Assembly: GCF_031877795.1 (NCBI RefSeq) | Contig: NC_133932.1 | Span: forward strand, 137,504,841-137,568,840 | Direction: 5' to 3' | DNA: 64,000 nt | Origin: Strix aluco | Lineage: Eukaryota; Chordata; Aves; Strigiformes; Strigidae | Shown: in pieces, positions 32,601 to 46,172 of the stretch | Position numbering within the stretch: position 1 is the stretch's first letter | Layout of the letters: each line of letters opens with the position of its first letter | Notes under the pieces: generated by a model | What the model saw: the letters and a program-made list of their open reading frames with translations, nothing else | Database searches by the model: none | What the model was told of the DNA's origin: nothing | Made by a program: the position numbers and the translations under genes

Positions 32601-33811
32601 CTGCTTACCCCGGCAGCCTCCCCGGTGGGGAGTGCCTCACCCCAGCCTTCCCTCCTTTTGGTAGCCTTTGGCTATTTTTTGGCCAAAAAGTCTGGCCTGA
32701 CGAAAGTCAGGTCTTTTATAAGAACAACAGTTAGTCTGTGCACAGATATCCTGAGCACAGAGCACCCCAAATCTTAGCGTTATGGTCACCCTGTTGCCTC
32801 CTGAGTGGCTGAGGCTGGGAGCCTGGGCAGGATCCGACACCTCACCTAGACCCGACTTAGCTGGGCTCTGCATAAGAGAAGCAGCCAGAAAGCTGGCGGC
32901 TGTGACTGTGGGGATGTGGGCTGTTGGGTGATGCTGAGAGCATCTGCACTGGGGTGGAGGGTGCCCAAGATGCGAGAGGAGGGGGACGTTTCACCCCACC
33001 TCCTCCTTATTCCAGTTGTCCATGTGTAATTTGTTCACTCTTGCAATTGCACTTGTATTCCTTTGGGGTTGGGAGAAACTCTCAAACTGCTGTTCACTCA
33101 AGTTAAGATTATTTTTAAATTCATTTGCTCCTTGGTTAAAGTCCAGAGAGGACCTGTGAGCAAAGGTGGTTTCTCTCCAGTATCTGCCAAGCAACGGCCC
33201 TGGGAACGTCACTTCCAACTCCTCAGAGTTCCTCACGGGCTCTGGGATATTTAACCTCATCATACTGTAGGATGTGGAAGCTCTCGTCTTCCTATTTCAA
33301 ATGAAGGATTAAAGTGCAGAGAGATCATTGTCATGCAGGAAGTCATCTGGCAGAGCAGGGCCTTGAACCCTCTCACAAATGTCAGCTTGGTGGCCCGGCC
33401 TGTGGACATCCATCATTTCCCGGGCACAGCTACGGAGTGATACGTAATGGGGGAGTTTGCTGAAACCTGGCTTGGCTTGTAAAGTAAATTTAGCACCTTG
33501 ATGTGAATCAGTTCATCTGCTGGGCCCGCTACCTTCACAGAGTCTCCCACACCTCCAGATGGAGAAGCAGCAAGTGCTTGGGAATAAACCGCTTTTCCCA
33601 GGCTGTGCTGGTGGCGGGGAGCGACACGCAGTGCTCTGCTCATCACCCTGCACTCCAATTTCACGGTGGGACCCGGCGACACGCTGCGTCTCTTTCTGGA
33701 AGCTGTCGCTAGTGGCACTGGGCATCACAGACCCGCTGTAGTTATGTTAATCCAGCAACAGTATAGAAATCCAGTATTTGAACCTTAACAGCCAAAAGTA
33801 GGCTTCTTCAT

Positions 33812-34650
33812 GGAATCACAGGATCACGGAATCATTCAGGTTGGAAAAGCCCCTCGGGATCATCGAGTCCAACCCTCAGCCCGACTCTACAAAGTTCTCC
33901 CCTACCCCACATCCCCCCACAGCTCATCCAAACGGCCCTTAAACACACCCAGGGATGGGGACTCCACCCCTCCCTGGGCAGCCTATTCCACTCTCTGACC
34001 ACTCTTGCTGGGAAACATTTTTTCCTCATGCCCAGTCTGAACCTCCCCTGTTGCAGTTTAAAGCCGTTCCCTCTTGTTCTGTCACTAATTCCCTGGGAGA
34101 AGAGACCAGCACCAACCTCTCTACAACGTCCTTTCAGGGAGCTGTAGAGTGGTGAGGTCTGCCCTCACCTTCTCCTCCTCACACTGAACAGTCCCAGCTC
34201 CTTCCATCGCTCCTCACAGGATTTATTCTCCAGGCCCTTCCCCAGCTCGTTGCCCTCCTCTGCACTCGCTCCAGCCCCTCGAGATCTCTCTGGTATTGAG
34301 GTGCCCAAAACTGGACACAACCCTCCAGGTGTGGCCTCACCAGTGCAGAGCACAGGGGGACTATCACCTCCCTGCTTCTGCTGGTCACACTATTTCTCAT
34401 ACAAGCCAGGATGCCGTTGGCTTTCTTGGCCACCTGGGCACACTGCTGGCTCATGTCCAGCTGCTTGTCAGTGAGAACCCCCAGATCCTTCTCTTCCAGA
34501 CAGCTCCAGCCACCCCTCCCCAAGCCTGTAGCCATGCAGGGGGTTGTTGTGGCCCAAGTGCAGGACCTGGCACTTGGCCTTGTTGAAGCTCATCCTGTTC
34601 TTGTCTGTGATAGTCCAGCAAATCCCTCTGGGAAGGCTTGAGAGCTGGCT
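33812..34650 (-). mobile_element. CR1 LINE, 3' part, minus strand
   Basis: Read on the minus strand, the element ends with octamer-like repeats (GATTCCGTGATCCTGTGATTCC). Upstream of these it has the hallmark GGTTGGACTCGATGATCC. Further 5' is a reverse-transcriptase C-terminal frame ([17 protein letters not shown] ... [19 protein letters not shown] ... [18 protein letters not shown]). It is 5'-truncated near 34.65 kb and broken by frame changes. It is strikingly similar to the copies at 49.37 and 60.86 kb. Confidence 0.95.
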
Positions 34651-37600
34651 GGTGATAATACCAGTCCCAATAAAGATTAAAAAACAAAGAAATTCCAAAG
34701 AATTGAATGCCAGAGAGTGCATTCTCTTCCATTGTGTTACTTTTAATTGCAGTTGTTTTCCAGTAGCTTGCCATTATTTATTCAGAATGTAAATGAACAA
34801 CAGTTGCTGCCGTTATAAACTCATTTTCCAGCCGCCTTGTCTCCGCGTAGCGTTTGCACGGGAACGATATGTGGGGTTGACGTGAGGTCTCCTTCTTTGG
34901 ATATTGGCTAAATTCTTCTGAAATTCCCAAGCTCCCAATGAAGGTTTGCTGACTTCTGGCAAACCAGGCGTAGACTGCAAATACAGTTACGTGGTTTCTC
35001 GGACATTGCGCCGGAAGACAGCTGTCTGAATAAAAAGAGAAAAACTGCATCAGAAAGAAAGAAGAAAAAGGTTTTATTGTTCATCAGTCTTCATATAAGT
35101 ATTGGTAGAAGTGCACGTGAAGGCTTCAGGGTGAGGAAGGAGACTTTTTAGTGGAGGGGAGTGTTGATACAGGATCAGGGAACTGCAGGAAAGTCGCCCA
35201 GTTTGAAGCGGAGGAGGAAAGCTCGCGGCACCTTTTCACCTTTATGCTGATGCTGGAAGTAATGTTTTCTGCCTGAAGAGTTAGGGACTAGAGTATCTCT
35301 TTTCCTATTTAATGAGGAGCTAAAAAAGATTCAGAGGAGTCCAGGCTTGTATTCCTGTAACACCTATATATTTGTGTTAGGATTTGGCAGAGGATGTTAC
35401 TGGTAGCCAAAATTACACCTTTAGTAAACACAATCCTTTGACTTGAATGTAGCTGATGCTGAATAATGAATCAACGTAACCCCGATCCAGTACAGCAGAA
35501 TAGAAATAACCCAGAGTTTTAAGCACTGAGAGGTTTTTTTTTTTCATTCTTAACGTACCCAAGTGTTGCTGCTCAGATCCTGGTGCTGCTGCTCCTCCGG
35601 TCCCCACAGAGACGGTGTCTGCCTGGGAGCGCTGCAAGGAGTTACCGCTCGCTGATGGTGACGTGAAAAAAATCAGATATGGGGTAAATGTATAGTTCTT
35701 TGTAGGTCATCTTAAAGCAAGCAGACTTTTTCCAGAGCTCCTATCATCAAATACAACCACTTAATAAATAAAGAAACTCTCTTTTCATCAGCCAAAGGGA
35801 ACTGCAGGCTCGGTGGGCTGTGAGCAGGACGTCGCCCCGCCAGAGACTGTTTCAGGCTGGAGCACGGCCAAGCCGATGACACTCCCCCTCCCTCAGTGCG
35901 TTGGTGTAACGAGGCAAACGAGTTGTGTGTGCGAGGCAGTGGCCTGAATGTGAGCAGTCTTTTCCGCTTCTGTGGATGCCATAAGAGCTGGTAAAAAGCC
36001 TAGAGGGTAAAAGCTGCTAAAACTGTGATGGTTTGGCTTTGCTGGTGCTCCTAACTCAGATGCTTAATGATCTGCTGCCTTTGAGGTATGGCCCTAGAAG
36101 ATGAAAGGGACTTAAAGAGATTTATCAGTAGCCTAACGGTTGCTAAACTTAGTCACTTGTTTCCTGGCTCGGGGTGTGCGGAAATGCTGTAGAGGTGATA
36201 GTTCTGCTCTTAGGAAATAAATATTACCAGCACGTCCAGTGGCAATGGTCCTGCGCTCGTACTGGTCGAAAGGCTTTGGCAGGACAGAGTTTATAGGGAG
36301 AAACACAATATTTTATTTTTATTTTTTTGCAGATCAGCTGATGTAGCCTGAAAAAATAAGACAAGCCTTTGCAGCACAAATGTGGGGTTTTTTTCCCCAA
36401 GTGAAGTTGCCAAAAACTTGGTAAACTGAGTTTCCTCTTACAGCACCAGCCCGGACAGCCCCATGGCCGGGTGAGCTGGGGAGCGGGAGCGGCCGGGATG
36501 GGTCGGAGGGACTCTGCTCTCGTTCAAGCACAAATCCTGGCAGTTTTCCCCAAAGGAGAGGCAGATGGGTGTCTGCTCAGGTGCCCTTCTCGGTTATTCA
36601 TTCTTGCAGTGACCTTCGGAAGGCAAATGAGGGTCGTGAGCTTCCCCTCGGTGGGCACCCACTGTCAGTGTGGCGGGGGGGTTTGCCAGCCGCTCGAGCT
36701 GTGGGGAGACTAAAGAAGTTTGCGCAGAGGTTTTCCAGAGCCGTGGCCGTGCTGAGCCAAGCCAGCTGCCGCGGCAGGGCCGTCACCAAAGCTGGGGTTA
36801 AGATTCCACGCGTTTCTTCTTTTTACGTGCTGCCTGGAGCACAGGCCCTGCAAAGGCTGAAATCTTTGTTTTAATAGGACCAGAAGCCAGTTTTGCTGCA
36901 GCTCCCCCATAACTCTTCAAACAGAGTGGGTATATTTTCCACTGAATCGTCCAGCCCCACATCCATAAAATTTTCATTCTTTATGGACAAGAGCAGGGCA
37001 GTCACTGGCTTTATGGGCCATGGCATTATAATTACCTTCTTCATGTCTCTTTCAAAAAGAGACCAGATGCATGTTTCTGTTAGGATTTAACTTTTTAAGC
37101 TGTCTGTGGCAATAATATTGTTCTTCTGGTCTCTTCATGTTTGTGTAGTAATCACAGTATTTTTATTTTTAATTTGAATACTGATGTGGATACAGAAAGC
37201 TGCTGTCTTTCTTGAGTTTGGTGGTTTATGTTGTGCAGAAAGTCATGGTCCCTCCTATATGGAATAATAATTTTTTAAAATAAGTCAAGACTATTTTTTC
37301 TTATTTAGAAGTGCATAGCTTAAATAGCCTCTTCTATTGTTGGAAGCCATGGTAGTCTATAATTAACTTAAACATAAATTAAGTGTTCTGTTTCTGAACG
37401 CAGTTAATGGACACTTAAGTTGATTACTCATGTTGGTCATAAACTATTATAAGCTGCTGTTTGATTCAACTTGAAATTTGTATTCTGACGTCTGTCTTTT
37501 CAACACTTGAAGTGCTTTGCTGTAGGGGCTTTAAAGCTCAAAGAAATCTCCTTGGTAAGAGTATTGTTATTCTGAGGAGACTGTTCTAATCCATGATATA

Positions 37601-40600
37601 TCCGTCAGAGCGTAGCCAGCCCTGGGTACGTGTTGCAGCTGCTGCCGGCGTGGTCGGGAGGACGCGGCGCACGGGCGCTGGTGAGGAGCAGGGTCACGCT
37701 GCCGAGAGCATCTCGCCGTGGCAGTGAGCCGGCCTCGATGGCCACACACGTCCCTTCCAATTCTAATTTCTGCAGCAGTGGCCTGCCAGCTGTAAGCTGC
37801 GCTGCAGGCACCCACACGTGTGGGAAGGTATGTGAGGGGGAGGGAAAATAATTTCTGTAATCCCAAACCAAATATAAAGTCCTGCTGGGAATCGTTCCTT
37901 AACCAGAGGCTGGCTAGCGCTTAGCGATGCAAGGGTCTCGTCCCTTTGTACCTGGATTGTAAACCTGTCTGTGTGGAGGATTTAGGGAGTGCCAGAGAAC
38001 AAGTCTGCTTAATTTATGGTTTTGCCCTCCTTGTGCTGCTCTGCATGCCCAAGCACCCGCTGTGCCGTGGAAGCACGCCTGGGCCGCTCGCTTCAGGGAC
38101 CAGAGCTCGGGCTTTTCTCAAATCAGAGTCTCTTGTTGCCTTCCCAAGTCGTACGTGATTTATCCTCCTCACTGAAACTCTGTGGGGTGAGTTTCTTACC
38201 GAAGAAACAGTTATGGAAAAGATACTGTTTGTTCAGCTGAAATAATGACGAATGGGGTCAAACTCAACTCCAGTCGTCTGGCTTTGTGCCTGGCATGGCT
38301 CTGAATGGTGCTTTCCATCCTTGGCACTTAGAAAAACGAAGAGAGATTGATCACGTAGTTTCTGTTGGGAAAGCTAGCTGGGAGTTCAGGAGCTAGTAAT
38401 TAACTCCACCATTGTGCAGGTTTGAATAGCACATCTAACGTACCATACAGCACATGTGTAGTGAGTTCACTTTGCCAAGGTGCAGTAGAACATGTACGCG
38501 CCTGTAGTGCAAAGCTGCAACGTGGAGAAAACCTATTAGCGATGCTCAGTCTCTTGGGAAGGTGGAAAGAGGATTTCCCTGCAATACGCAGCGTTTGTCC
38601 TGGCAGCCAGCGTTACCCGGGGGCCCTGCGGCTTGTGGAGAAACCAGAAGGTAAAGATAGATGATGATTGCTGCGTGGGTTTGTGTGGTTTGAGTCGCCG
38701 GGCCCCGGAAGGATGGAGATGGTCTGAGGGGGGGTGGGATGCTCTCTGTCCGGGGGGGTTTCGAGCCAACTTCATGAAAGCCCTGGCTTGCATTTCCTTG
38801 CATTTCCTTAATTCACGCATCCTCCCCAGATTGCTGCTGGTGGATCAGACGTGGTGATCCGTGGTCCAGTGTGGCAGTAAGTGGCTTTTGGGCTGTGCTG
38901 GGTAAGCAGAGCAGAGCCTTGCTCTGGATTAAAAACCCCCAAGTGCTGCCTTAAAGTGCTGCCCTGTGGTTGCTGGGCTGTTGCTGACACCCCAGCTGAC
39001 TGGTGTTAGAAAACTTACTCTCTCCTGCTTTAATTTACCTTAAAACTGTGTCCTGTCCTCACGCCTCTGCAGGAGCGTGGCTGTGCTTTGGACAACAGCG
39101 TGTTTGTAAAACCTGATATGTTGCCTCTCCAGTCTGCTTAGTGCAGGCAGCAGCTAAATGATGGCTTAAAAATGGTGGGGAAACAGGTGAGCTGCCACGC
39201 TGAACCTGAATATCTGCCCAAACGCACAAGGATGGGTCGTATTTTCAGCGGCTTCTCCGCTGCCAGGACACAGGGAAAACACATGCGGGGCAGGCTTTGG
39301 GTAGTCTCAGGGAGGATTAAACGGTGTAAGTCAGTGGAACAACAGCTGTGTTAGTAACAGAGCGGTGCTAAGGAAGAATTTGGCATTTTCTGGTCTCTTC
39401 CCTGTGTTTTTTACTTACACAACAATGTTGCTTTAAAATGCTGAACATTAACACAGATCTCCTCCCGCTGAAACTCTTCCCCGTGTGTAGAAGATGAGGA
39501 CCACGTTGTCCAATGAGTTGTCAGCTTGCCTTTTAAAGCCATTTTATTACTGCAAATAGCCTTGAAGATTTTTTGAAAGACCGTCATGGGGGAAGGAGCA
39601 GAAGTGGTTTGTGATCGCTCTGAAATTGCTGCTGTTCCGGAAAGCACTAATGGCTGAGCCGTCCCCGGCTCTGCCCCTTGGAGCTTCAGTGGCGTTTTTT
39701 TGAGCTGAGGGCGAGGTTTCAAAAGATGCTGAGCTGACTGAAGAACAGCTTGCCGTCACTGAAAAGCGTTTCCTCCTTCCCTCTCCGTTTCGGCAGCGCC
39801 CATCCTGCACCCCGGCAGTTTGGTGCTCAGCAGAAACGGTCGGTCCTGCACGGCCCCGGGGCCAGGGGAGGTCTCCACGCTTAGTCAGCACCTTATTCTA
39901 TAAAGGACCTCTTTCACTGGTCACCTGCAGGAAGAAGTCACTTTATTAAATGTATTATTTGTCCAAATGATTTGCTGGTGTGAATCTCCCCGCTCTCTCC
40001 TCCAAGAAGAGCATTTCCATTTTCCAACGTAGCAAAACGGGGCAGAAAACACCCAATTCAGCCGCATTCCACAATGACTCATTTCAAGACGTTTTGTTTT
40101 GGCTTGAACTGGGATGGCCTCTTTTTTTGTTTGTTTGTTTGTTTTTTTAGTAACAACCTTTATTAGTGAGGCAGCACTGGCTCTGCTTCCAGCCGGGCAG
40201 GCCAGATTTCCTGACAGCGTGGTGGCCGCGCTCAGCGGCCACGTGCCAGCCCACACCTATGCTGCAGTTCTGCTCAAAGTGGTGGCTTGTTTTTTTATTT
40301 TGCCTTTGTATTCAAAGCTCTTACTTTGGGGCAGAAGAATTATAATTTAGGAACACCTTGTTTGCAGGTCCCGTCCGACAAATGCTTTTCTCCTGGATCT
40401 CCTTGCAGCGCGCTGTGTCGGGGTTGCTTGCCCGTTGGCATCACTGGGTGTATTTTTGCCACCTGTGACTGGGTTTAAGGGGGAGAGTACCCCCAGGGAC
40501 AGGGGGGCACGGCTCTGCCCCCTCCCCAGCCGTCCGTGTTTCCTGCTGGTCGCCAGTGCGGTGTTTTCCAGCGGTGGATCGCTGTCGGGTTTTCGGGGAA

Positions 40601-43434
40601 GCCGGCCTCGGAGCTGACATAACCCAAAGTGCTCCTTCTTTGCTTGAGCAACGTGTTTGGTTGACAAGGAGGGAAAAGAAAAAAAAAAACCCCAAACCAA
40701 ACTTATGTCCCTGATGTGAATAATCTGCACCTAATAAAGAGATTTATTTTAACTTTTGCCACCGTTGCTCCTCCTAATTGCTTTTTTTATGTTCCATTGC
40801 ACTGTGTACAGAGCATTGTCACCTGGTAGTAACTAGTCACAGGGCAAGTAAAGTACATGGGGATTAGATTAATCTTTTATAGTTACAACTAGTGGAAAAA
40901 AGATGTGCTGAGTTGTTTGGGAAGAGCCTTTCCTCGATCCTGCCGGGCTGTCGTGGGGAGGTCGGGATCCTCCCTCGCGTGGGAAGGGAGCTTTGTGAAT
41001 GCTATCCTGCAGCTCTTTGTGCAGAGTGGTGTCACTTCCTTCTTCATTTGCCCTCATCCCTTCTTCCTATCATTCCCATTTAGTGTGTTAAATGTGAAAT
41101 CTAGTAGAATTCCGTTGCTAAGAGGACTTCTCTGTAGTCCCTGACACATCCAGGATCTCGTTCTTGTACTGGGGTTCCCAACTGTTACCGTCAGGTGTGT
41201 AGAACCAAACAGCTCTGTGAGCACAAAGAATAACAAAACTGGGGTTTTCTGCAGATTTGTGTCCTTTGTTCACAGGCAGTCTCCTCCTCCTCCTCCTCCT
41301 GCTTTCCTCCCCCCACCCTCTTCCCCTTCCCACCCTGTGCCATCACCTTTCTCCTCCACCATCAGCTTGGAACTGTGGGTGGCCCATGTGTGCCCACTGG
41401 CCTCGGGTCCCCCCTTCACCGGTGTCCTGATCCTTGTGGAAAGCGTTAGGGAACTATAAATAAGATGTTGAGGTTGGGGAAGTAGGAGGGTAACAGGATG
41501 ACCAGGAAGAGGTTTTTTTTTTTCCTGGAGAAGTCAAGCCGAGAGTTGCATACTGTTTCTGAGGTCCAATAATTAATGTGTGTTTTTGCAGAACAGTGTT
41601 TTCCTGCTAGGGCTGCGCTGCGATGGCGGGCAGCATGTCGCCTTAGCGTGGCCTTGCTCTGTTAAAGACTTGTGTTCTTAAATGGGAGAGAAGGACTTTG
41701 CTGGTTTCAGGAAAAAAAAAAAAATCTTGTAAATGAGAATGTTTTAAACTACAGGAACGTGTTTCCAATGAGCTTGCTGGATGCAGCAGCGCAGTTACCC
41801 ACGTGATGGTTTATTTGCGAGCGGCAGCTGATTCCTCCTGGCCGGAGGAAAGGCACGGAGCAGGGTGGGTGCCACCTCTTGAAAAGGCGCTGAGCTGGTG
41901 TCTCCGTGTTTTCTGCTCTCCAGAGCTTCTGTGAAAATTTAAATCATCGGTTCTTGGTAAGACACAGAAGGGATAAATAAGGTTAAAACTGGGAGAAGCT
42001 GCCCTTGTATGGCAGCATGGGAATGGTGCTGCTTTGCTTGAATTAATTATGCAGAAACTTGACTGTGGGGAGCCCCCGATTCCTGGGCTGTTGCGAGAGG
42101 AGGGGACAGGCAATGCTTGCGAGAGGTCCTCTGGCTTGTCCACGCGTGCACCATTTGCTCCTGGGGCAGGGGCTCCGTCAGCTGTGCCCTGCGGCTGGGA
42201 GGGCGAGACAGGCGGGATTTTGGCACGGGGACGGGGGGTTCTGGAAGGAAGAGCAGGGGGAAAGGACACTGCTGAAAAAAAAACAATAAAGCAACGGTTC
42301 TGGAAACTTTGCTGTGGTCCAGATATTGAGTATTGTTGAGATGTAGCTGAGCGCAAGACTTGAGGCGTAAGCCTGGCCTTTGGGTCAGTCCTGTGCTACC
42401 CACCTCGTCAGTGTATGACAGTAATTTCAGAAACCCTCCACCCCCAAACTACTCTTTTTGGAAATCTCTTTTTACATTCTTAAAGAAACTTCCCAAAGTA
42501 ATGAATTGAAAATTCAGTAAAATGGAATGGAAATATATTAGCGCGGAGGAGCTGTTTGGGCCTGAAATGCTTCGCCATCGAGATGTTGAATCTGTGCAGA
42601 AATCAAGCCTTGAAAGGAAGGCTTGGTTGGAGCATTAGAGCTGCTGCCTGCAGTTCTGCGGGCTAGCCTAACTAAGAGTGACCCAGAGTAAAGGGTTTAG
42701 TTCTCCAGTTACAATAAGCAGGCTCACCTTTTCCTGTCCCTCCCTTCTCTTCAGCGGGAAGGGGAAGGCAGCAGCGCTCAGGACTGGCAGCACTCTGTCG
42801 CTGTACGGTGTGTGCGCACCCGCTGGGGGCTGCACGCGATCAGGTTTAATCCAGCGAGGGGTTAGTTCATCCCTGAAGCAAACACGTTTTACTTAAAGTT
42901 GCTTTAAATCTTCCTTGGCACCTTTGGTTTGTGGTACCTGCATGGGCCTGGCCATCTGTGGCTGTTTTCTTTTCCCAGAGTTGTTGGTTTTATGGCTTAT
43001 GTGCGTCCAGCTGCGCAGGAAAACTCCTCAGCTTTACAGGCTGCCGGTGGTAGCTGGGAAAGTGGGCATCCGCTTGCAGGTGCACAAACCTAAGATGCTG
43101 TTTCTCTTATCTCTCGTCACATCCTGTAAAAAATTAAGCAAGAGATAAGACAGGAAGAATAGATAGTTTCTATGGAGTGGGTGATTTAACTACTTCCTTC
43201 CCGCATTATGAACACAAGTTACGGCTCCTCTGCGCTGGCCTGGGAGCTGCCTGGTCCCACTGACTGCCCAGGCTGAATTAAATACCAATAAGCAAGAAAC
43301 CAGTTCAGCCCTGAAATGCAACTCCTTTATAGAAAGCTCGTGCTCAAAAGGATGATCTTTTTCCTGTGAGAAGTGATTTTAATTTTGACGAGTTAGGATG
43401 AAATTTTTTAAATCATAAAAAACTGGTCCCTAAT

Positions 43435-43722
43435 TAATGCAATGGGAGGATAGAAAGAAGATGGGACAAGACTCCAGCAGGGGAGGTTCAGACTGGACAT
43501 AAGGAAAAAATGTTTCCCAGCAAGAGTGGTCAGAGAGTGGAATAGGCTGCCCAGGGAGGGGGTGGAGTCCCCATCCCTGGGTGTGTTTAAGGGCCGTTTG
43601 GATGAGCTGTTGGGGGATGTGGGGTAGGGGAGAACTTTGTAGAGTCAGGCTGAGGGTTGGACTCGATGATCCCGAGGGGCTTTTGCAGCCTGAAGGATTC
43701 TGGGGTTCTGTGATTCTATGAG
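43435..43722 (+). mobile_element. CR1 LINE 3' end fragment, plus strand
   Basis: It contains GGGGAGGTTCAGACTGGACA, the GGAAAAAATGTTTCCCAGCA segment, GGTTGGACTCGATGATCC and a 3' end reading TTCTGTGATTCTATGA. It belongs to the same subfamily as the 33.8, 49.4 and 60.9 kb copies but retains only the last ~290 bp. Confidence 0.93.
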
Positions 43723-43745
43723 CCAGCAGTGCAGACGTCTGCGCT

Positions 43746-43781
43746 GGGCACAGGGATGGGCACAGGGATGGGCACAGGGAC
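43746..43781 (+). repeat. 12-bp tandem triplication
   Basis: GGGCACAGGGAT repeats three times (last unit ends in C) in the gap between two CR1 fragments. Confidence 0.9.
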
Positions 43782-43844
43782 GGGGCAGGAGAGGCAACGC
43801 TGTTCCTTCCCCAAGAGAGAGAAAAGGCTGGAGCCAGGGGGCCG

Positions 43845-44313
43845 GGATGAATGAGCGTGTCCAGAGAAGGGCAACGGAGCTGGTGCAGGGTCTGGAGCAC
43901 AGGTGTGATGGGGAGCGGCTGAGGGAACTGGGGGGGTTTAGTCTGGAGAAGAGGAGGTTGAGGGGAGACCTCATGGCCCTCTGCAACTCCCTGAAAGGAG
44001 GGTGCAGAGAGGGGGGATGAGTCTCTTGAGCCAAGGACCCAGCGGCAGGCCAAGAGGGAATGGCCTCAAGCTGCGCCAGGGCAGGGTCAGACTGGCTCTT
44101 CGGAAGGATTTCTTTGCAGAAGGGGTTGTTGGGCATTGGAATGGGCTGCCCAGGGCAGGGGGGGAGTCCCCATCCCTGGAGGGGTTGAAGAGTCGGGCTG
44201 ACCCAGCGCTGAGGGATCTGGTGGAGTTGGGAACGGTCAGGGTGAGGTTCATGGTTGGACTGGAGGAGCTTCAAGGGCTTTTCCAACCATGATGATTCTG
44301 TCATTCTGTGAAT
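43845..44313 (+). mobile_element. CR1 LINE fragment of a second subfamily, plus strand
   Basis: It contains a CR1 reverse-transcriptase tail frame ([20 protein letters not shown] ... LREL), then GGGGAGACCTCATGGCCCTC and a 3' end of GATTCTGTCATTCTGTGAAT. It differs in its 3' UTR from the neighbouring fragment at 43435-43722, so the two are independent insertions in the same orientation. Confidence 0.92.
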
Positions 44314-44460
44314 AAAGAGCCTCCAAATTTTGCTGGTAACTTTTTGAAGCAGTCTTAATGTTAGTAATGAGGATCACATTTTTAAAAAAAACCAAAACTA
44401 AACCCCAACAACCAACCAAACAAGAAAGCCAAAACACCACTATTCTAGCTAAAGCCAAAA

Positions 44461-44502
44461 ATCATGGGGTAAAATGCATTTATCATGGGGTAAAATGCAT
44501 TT
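44461..44502 (+). repeat. Exact 21-bp tandem duplication
   Basis: ATCATGGGGTAAAATGCATT(T) is present twice head-to-tail without mismatch, indicating a recent duplication or a polymorphic site. Confidence 0.95.
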
Positions 44503-45519
44503 TTGACCTGATTTACTTATGTGTACATTTTTGTACTTCGTCAGCTGATGTAATCAGTCCAATTGCATCACCATGGGGGTGACATAATGCAGGAGACAAC
44601 GATCAGCCCTGAAATAGTCCGTTTGAAGGAGAAGGAAATGAGTTAGGAGCGTGAGTGATAGGGGAAGGTGTTTCCTTTGGAAGAAATCTGTGTTGGGAGT
44701 GGGCTGGCTGCAGGAACGTGTGGGGTCCTGTGTGATGTGAGCTACCGCCTGTCTCAGCCCCTTCGATGCTCTTCACCGCGTGTCCCGGAGCCTTTCCCTG
44801 GAAGAAAAAGGGTGATGGTGAGGAAGGAGAGACCGTGTGTGTTGTAGGATTGCTGTGCTGCAGGGGGTTACGGAAGCGCCTGTGTCAGGTGATGCTCTGC
44901 TTCACGCTTGGGTTGTAGCTTTTCAAAGGATAGAAGGGCTGGGTGACGCCTGCAGGAGACCCTCTCCAGGTACCCCCACGGTCTCCCCGCTGAGAGCCTG
45001 TTTGGTCGCTGTAATTCTGCAAGTTCTGTCACGCTGTTATGTGCCTCTTTGGAGGTAGCTGGAGTAGTGCTGACTTGTGTCTGGGTGGATACCGGTGGTA
45101 CCAGTTCGTTCCAACTGAGCGTAAACCACCTCGGTGCTCCTCAGAAGCAGAACGACTCAGCCTCGAGCTGGTCTGGAATATTCTCTGCTTCTGGAGACAA
45201 CCACAGCACTGACGTGTTCCTCCCTAGCCTGCAGAATGCTTCAGGCTTATTTAATCTCTCCGTAATTTTGTAGGTCCTTTGAAGTGTTGTATCTCCTTTG
45301 ATCCTGGGGCTGGCCTCCAGCAGAGCCCCGTGGTCAGGGTGGATGGAGCCGGAGCCTCTCCCAGCTTTGGTTGAGGCTCACGGGTGTAGGGTGCTGTCCC
45401 CCCCCTTCCCCCCGTGCCCCCGCTGTTACCCCGTGCTTTCGGAAAACAGCCCAATGCAAGTGGCTGTATCCTGTGTGGGTCCCATCGAATCCTGGGGAGC
45501 GTTGGAGGGCAGAGGTGTC

Positions 45520-46172
45520 CCTTGGAGGGACTGGCAGGAACCTTTGTTAAACCTGAAGTTTAACAAAAGCAAATGCCAGGTCTCGCACCTGGGACAGAAT
45601 AACCATGCTCAGCGATCCGGGCTGGGTGCTGACGCTGGGAAGCAGCTTTGCAGAGAGGCTCTGGGGATGCCGGTGAAGAAGTTGCCCGTGGGCAGAGGGA
45701 GGCAGGAGGGGGGTCCATCTGCTCCGAGGAGCAGGTCCTGCCCTTCGTCAGGCAGTTGTGATGCTGCGCCTGGGGTGCTTTGGAGCTCCCCGGTACAGAA
45801 GAGGTGCAGCTGTGCTCAGGTGAGCTTAGCAGAGCCACCGCGGTGGTGGGGGGCCGGGGTGTTGAGCCCGGGGCAGAGGGGGACACGGGGAGACCTCGAA
45901 GCCCCTCCCCGTGGCAGTGCCCGGGGCTGGAGCCAGCCCCTTCCCTGCGGCCCCCCACGAGCTGCGACCTGGGGAACCCCGGCCGAGTGGAGGGGGAAAA
46001 CTGGTGTAAGAGCAGTCAAATACCAGAGGGGCCCAGAGAGGCTGTGGGGTCTCCACCCTGAGCAACCTGCCCTGATTTAGAGCTGCTTTGGGCAGCTGAA
46101 CCGGGGGCAGCTCCAGAGCTCTATTCTGACCTACGTTACTCCACGATTGTGATTTTATGATTCTGTAATTTT
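45520..46172 (+). mobile_element. Diverged CR1 LINE fragment, plus strand
   Basis: The frame LKFNKSKCQVSHLGQNN is the CR1 reverse-transcriptase [13 protein letters not shown] motif. The element ends in GTGATTTTATGATTCTGTAA, a degraded octamer tail. Divergence is greater than in the other copies. The 5' boundary is approximate. Confidence 0.8.
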
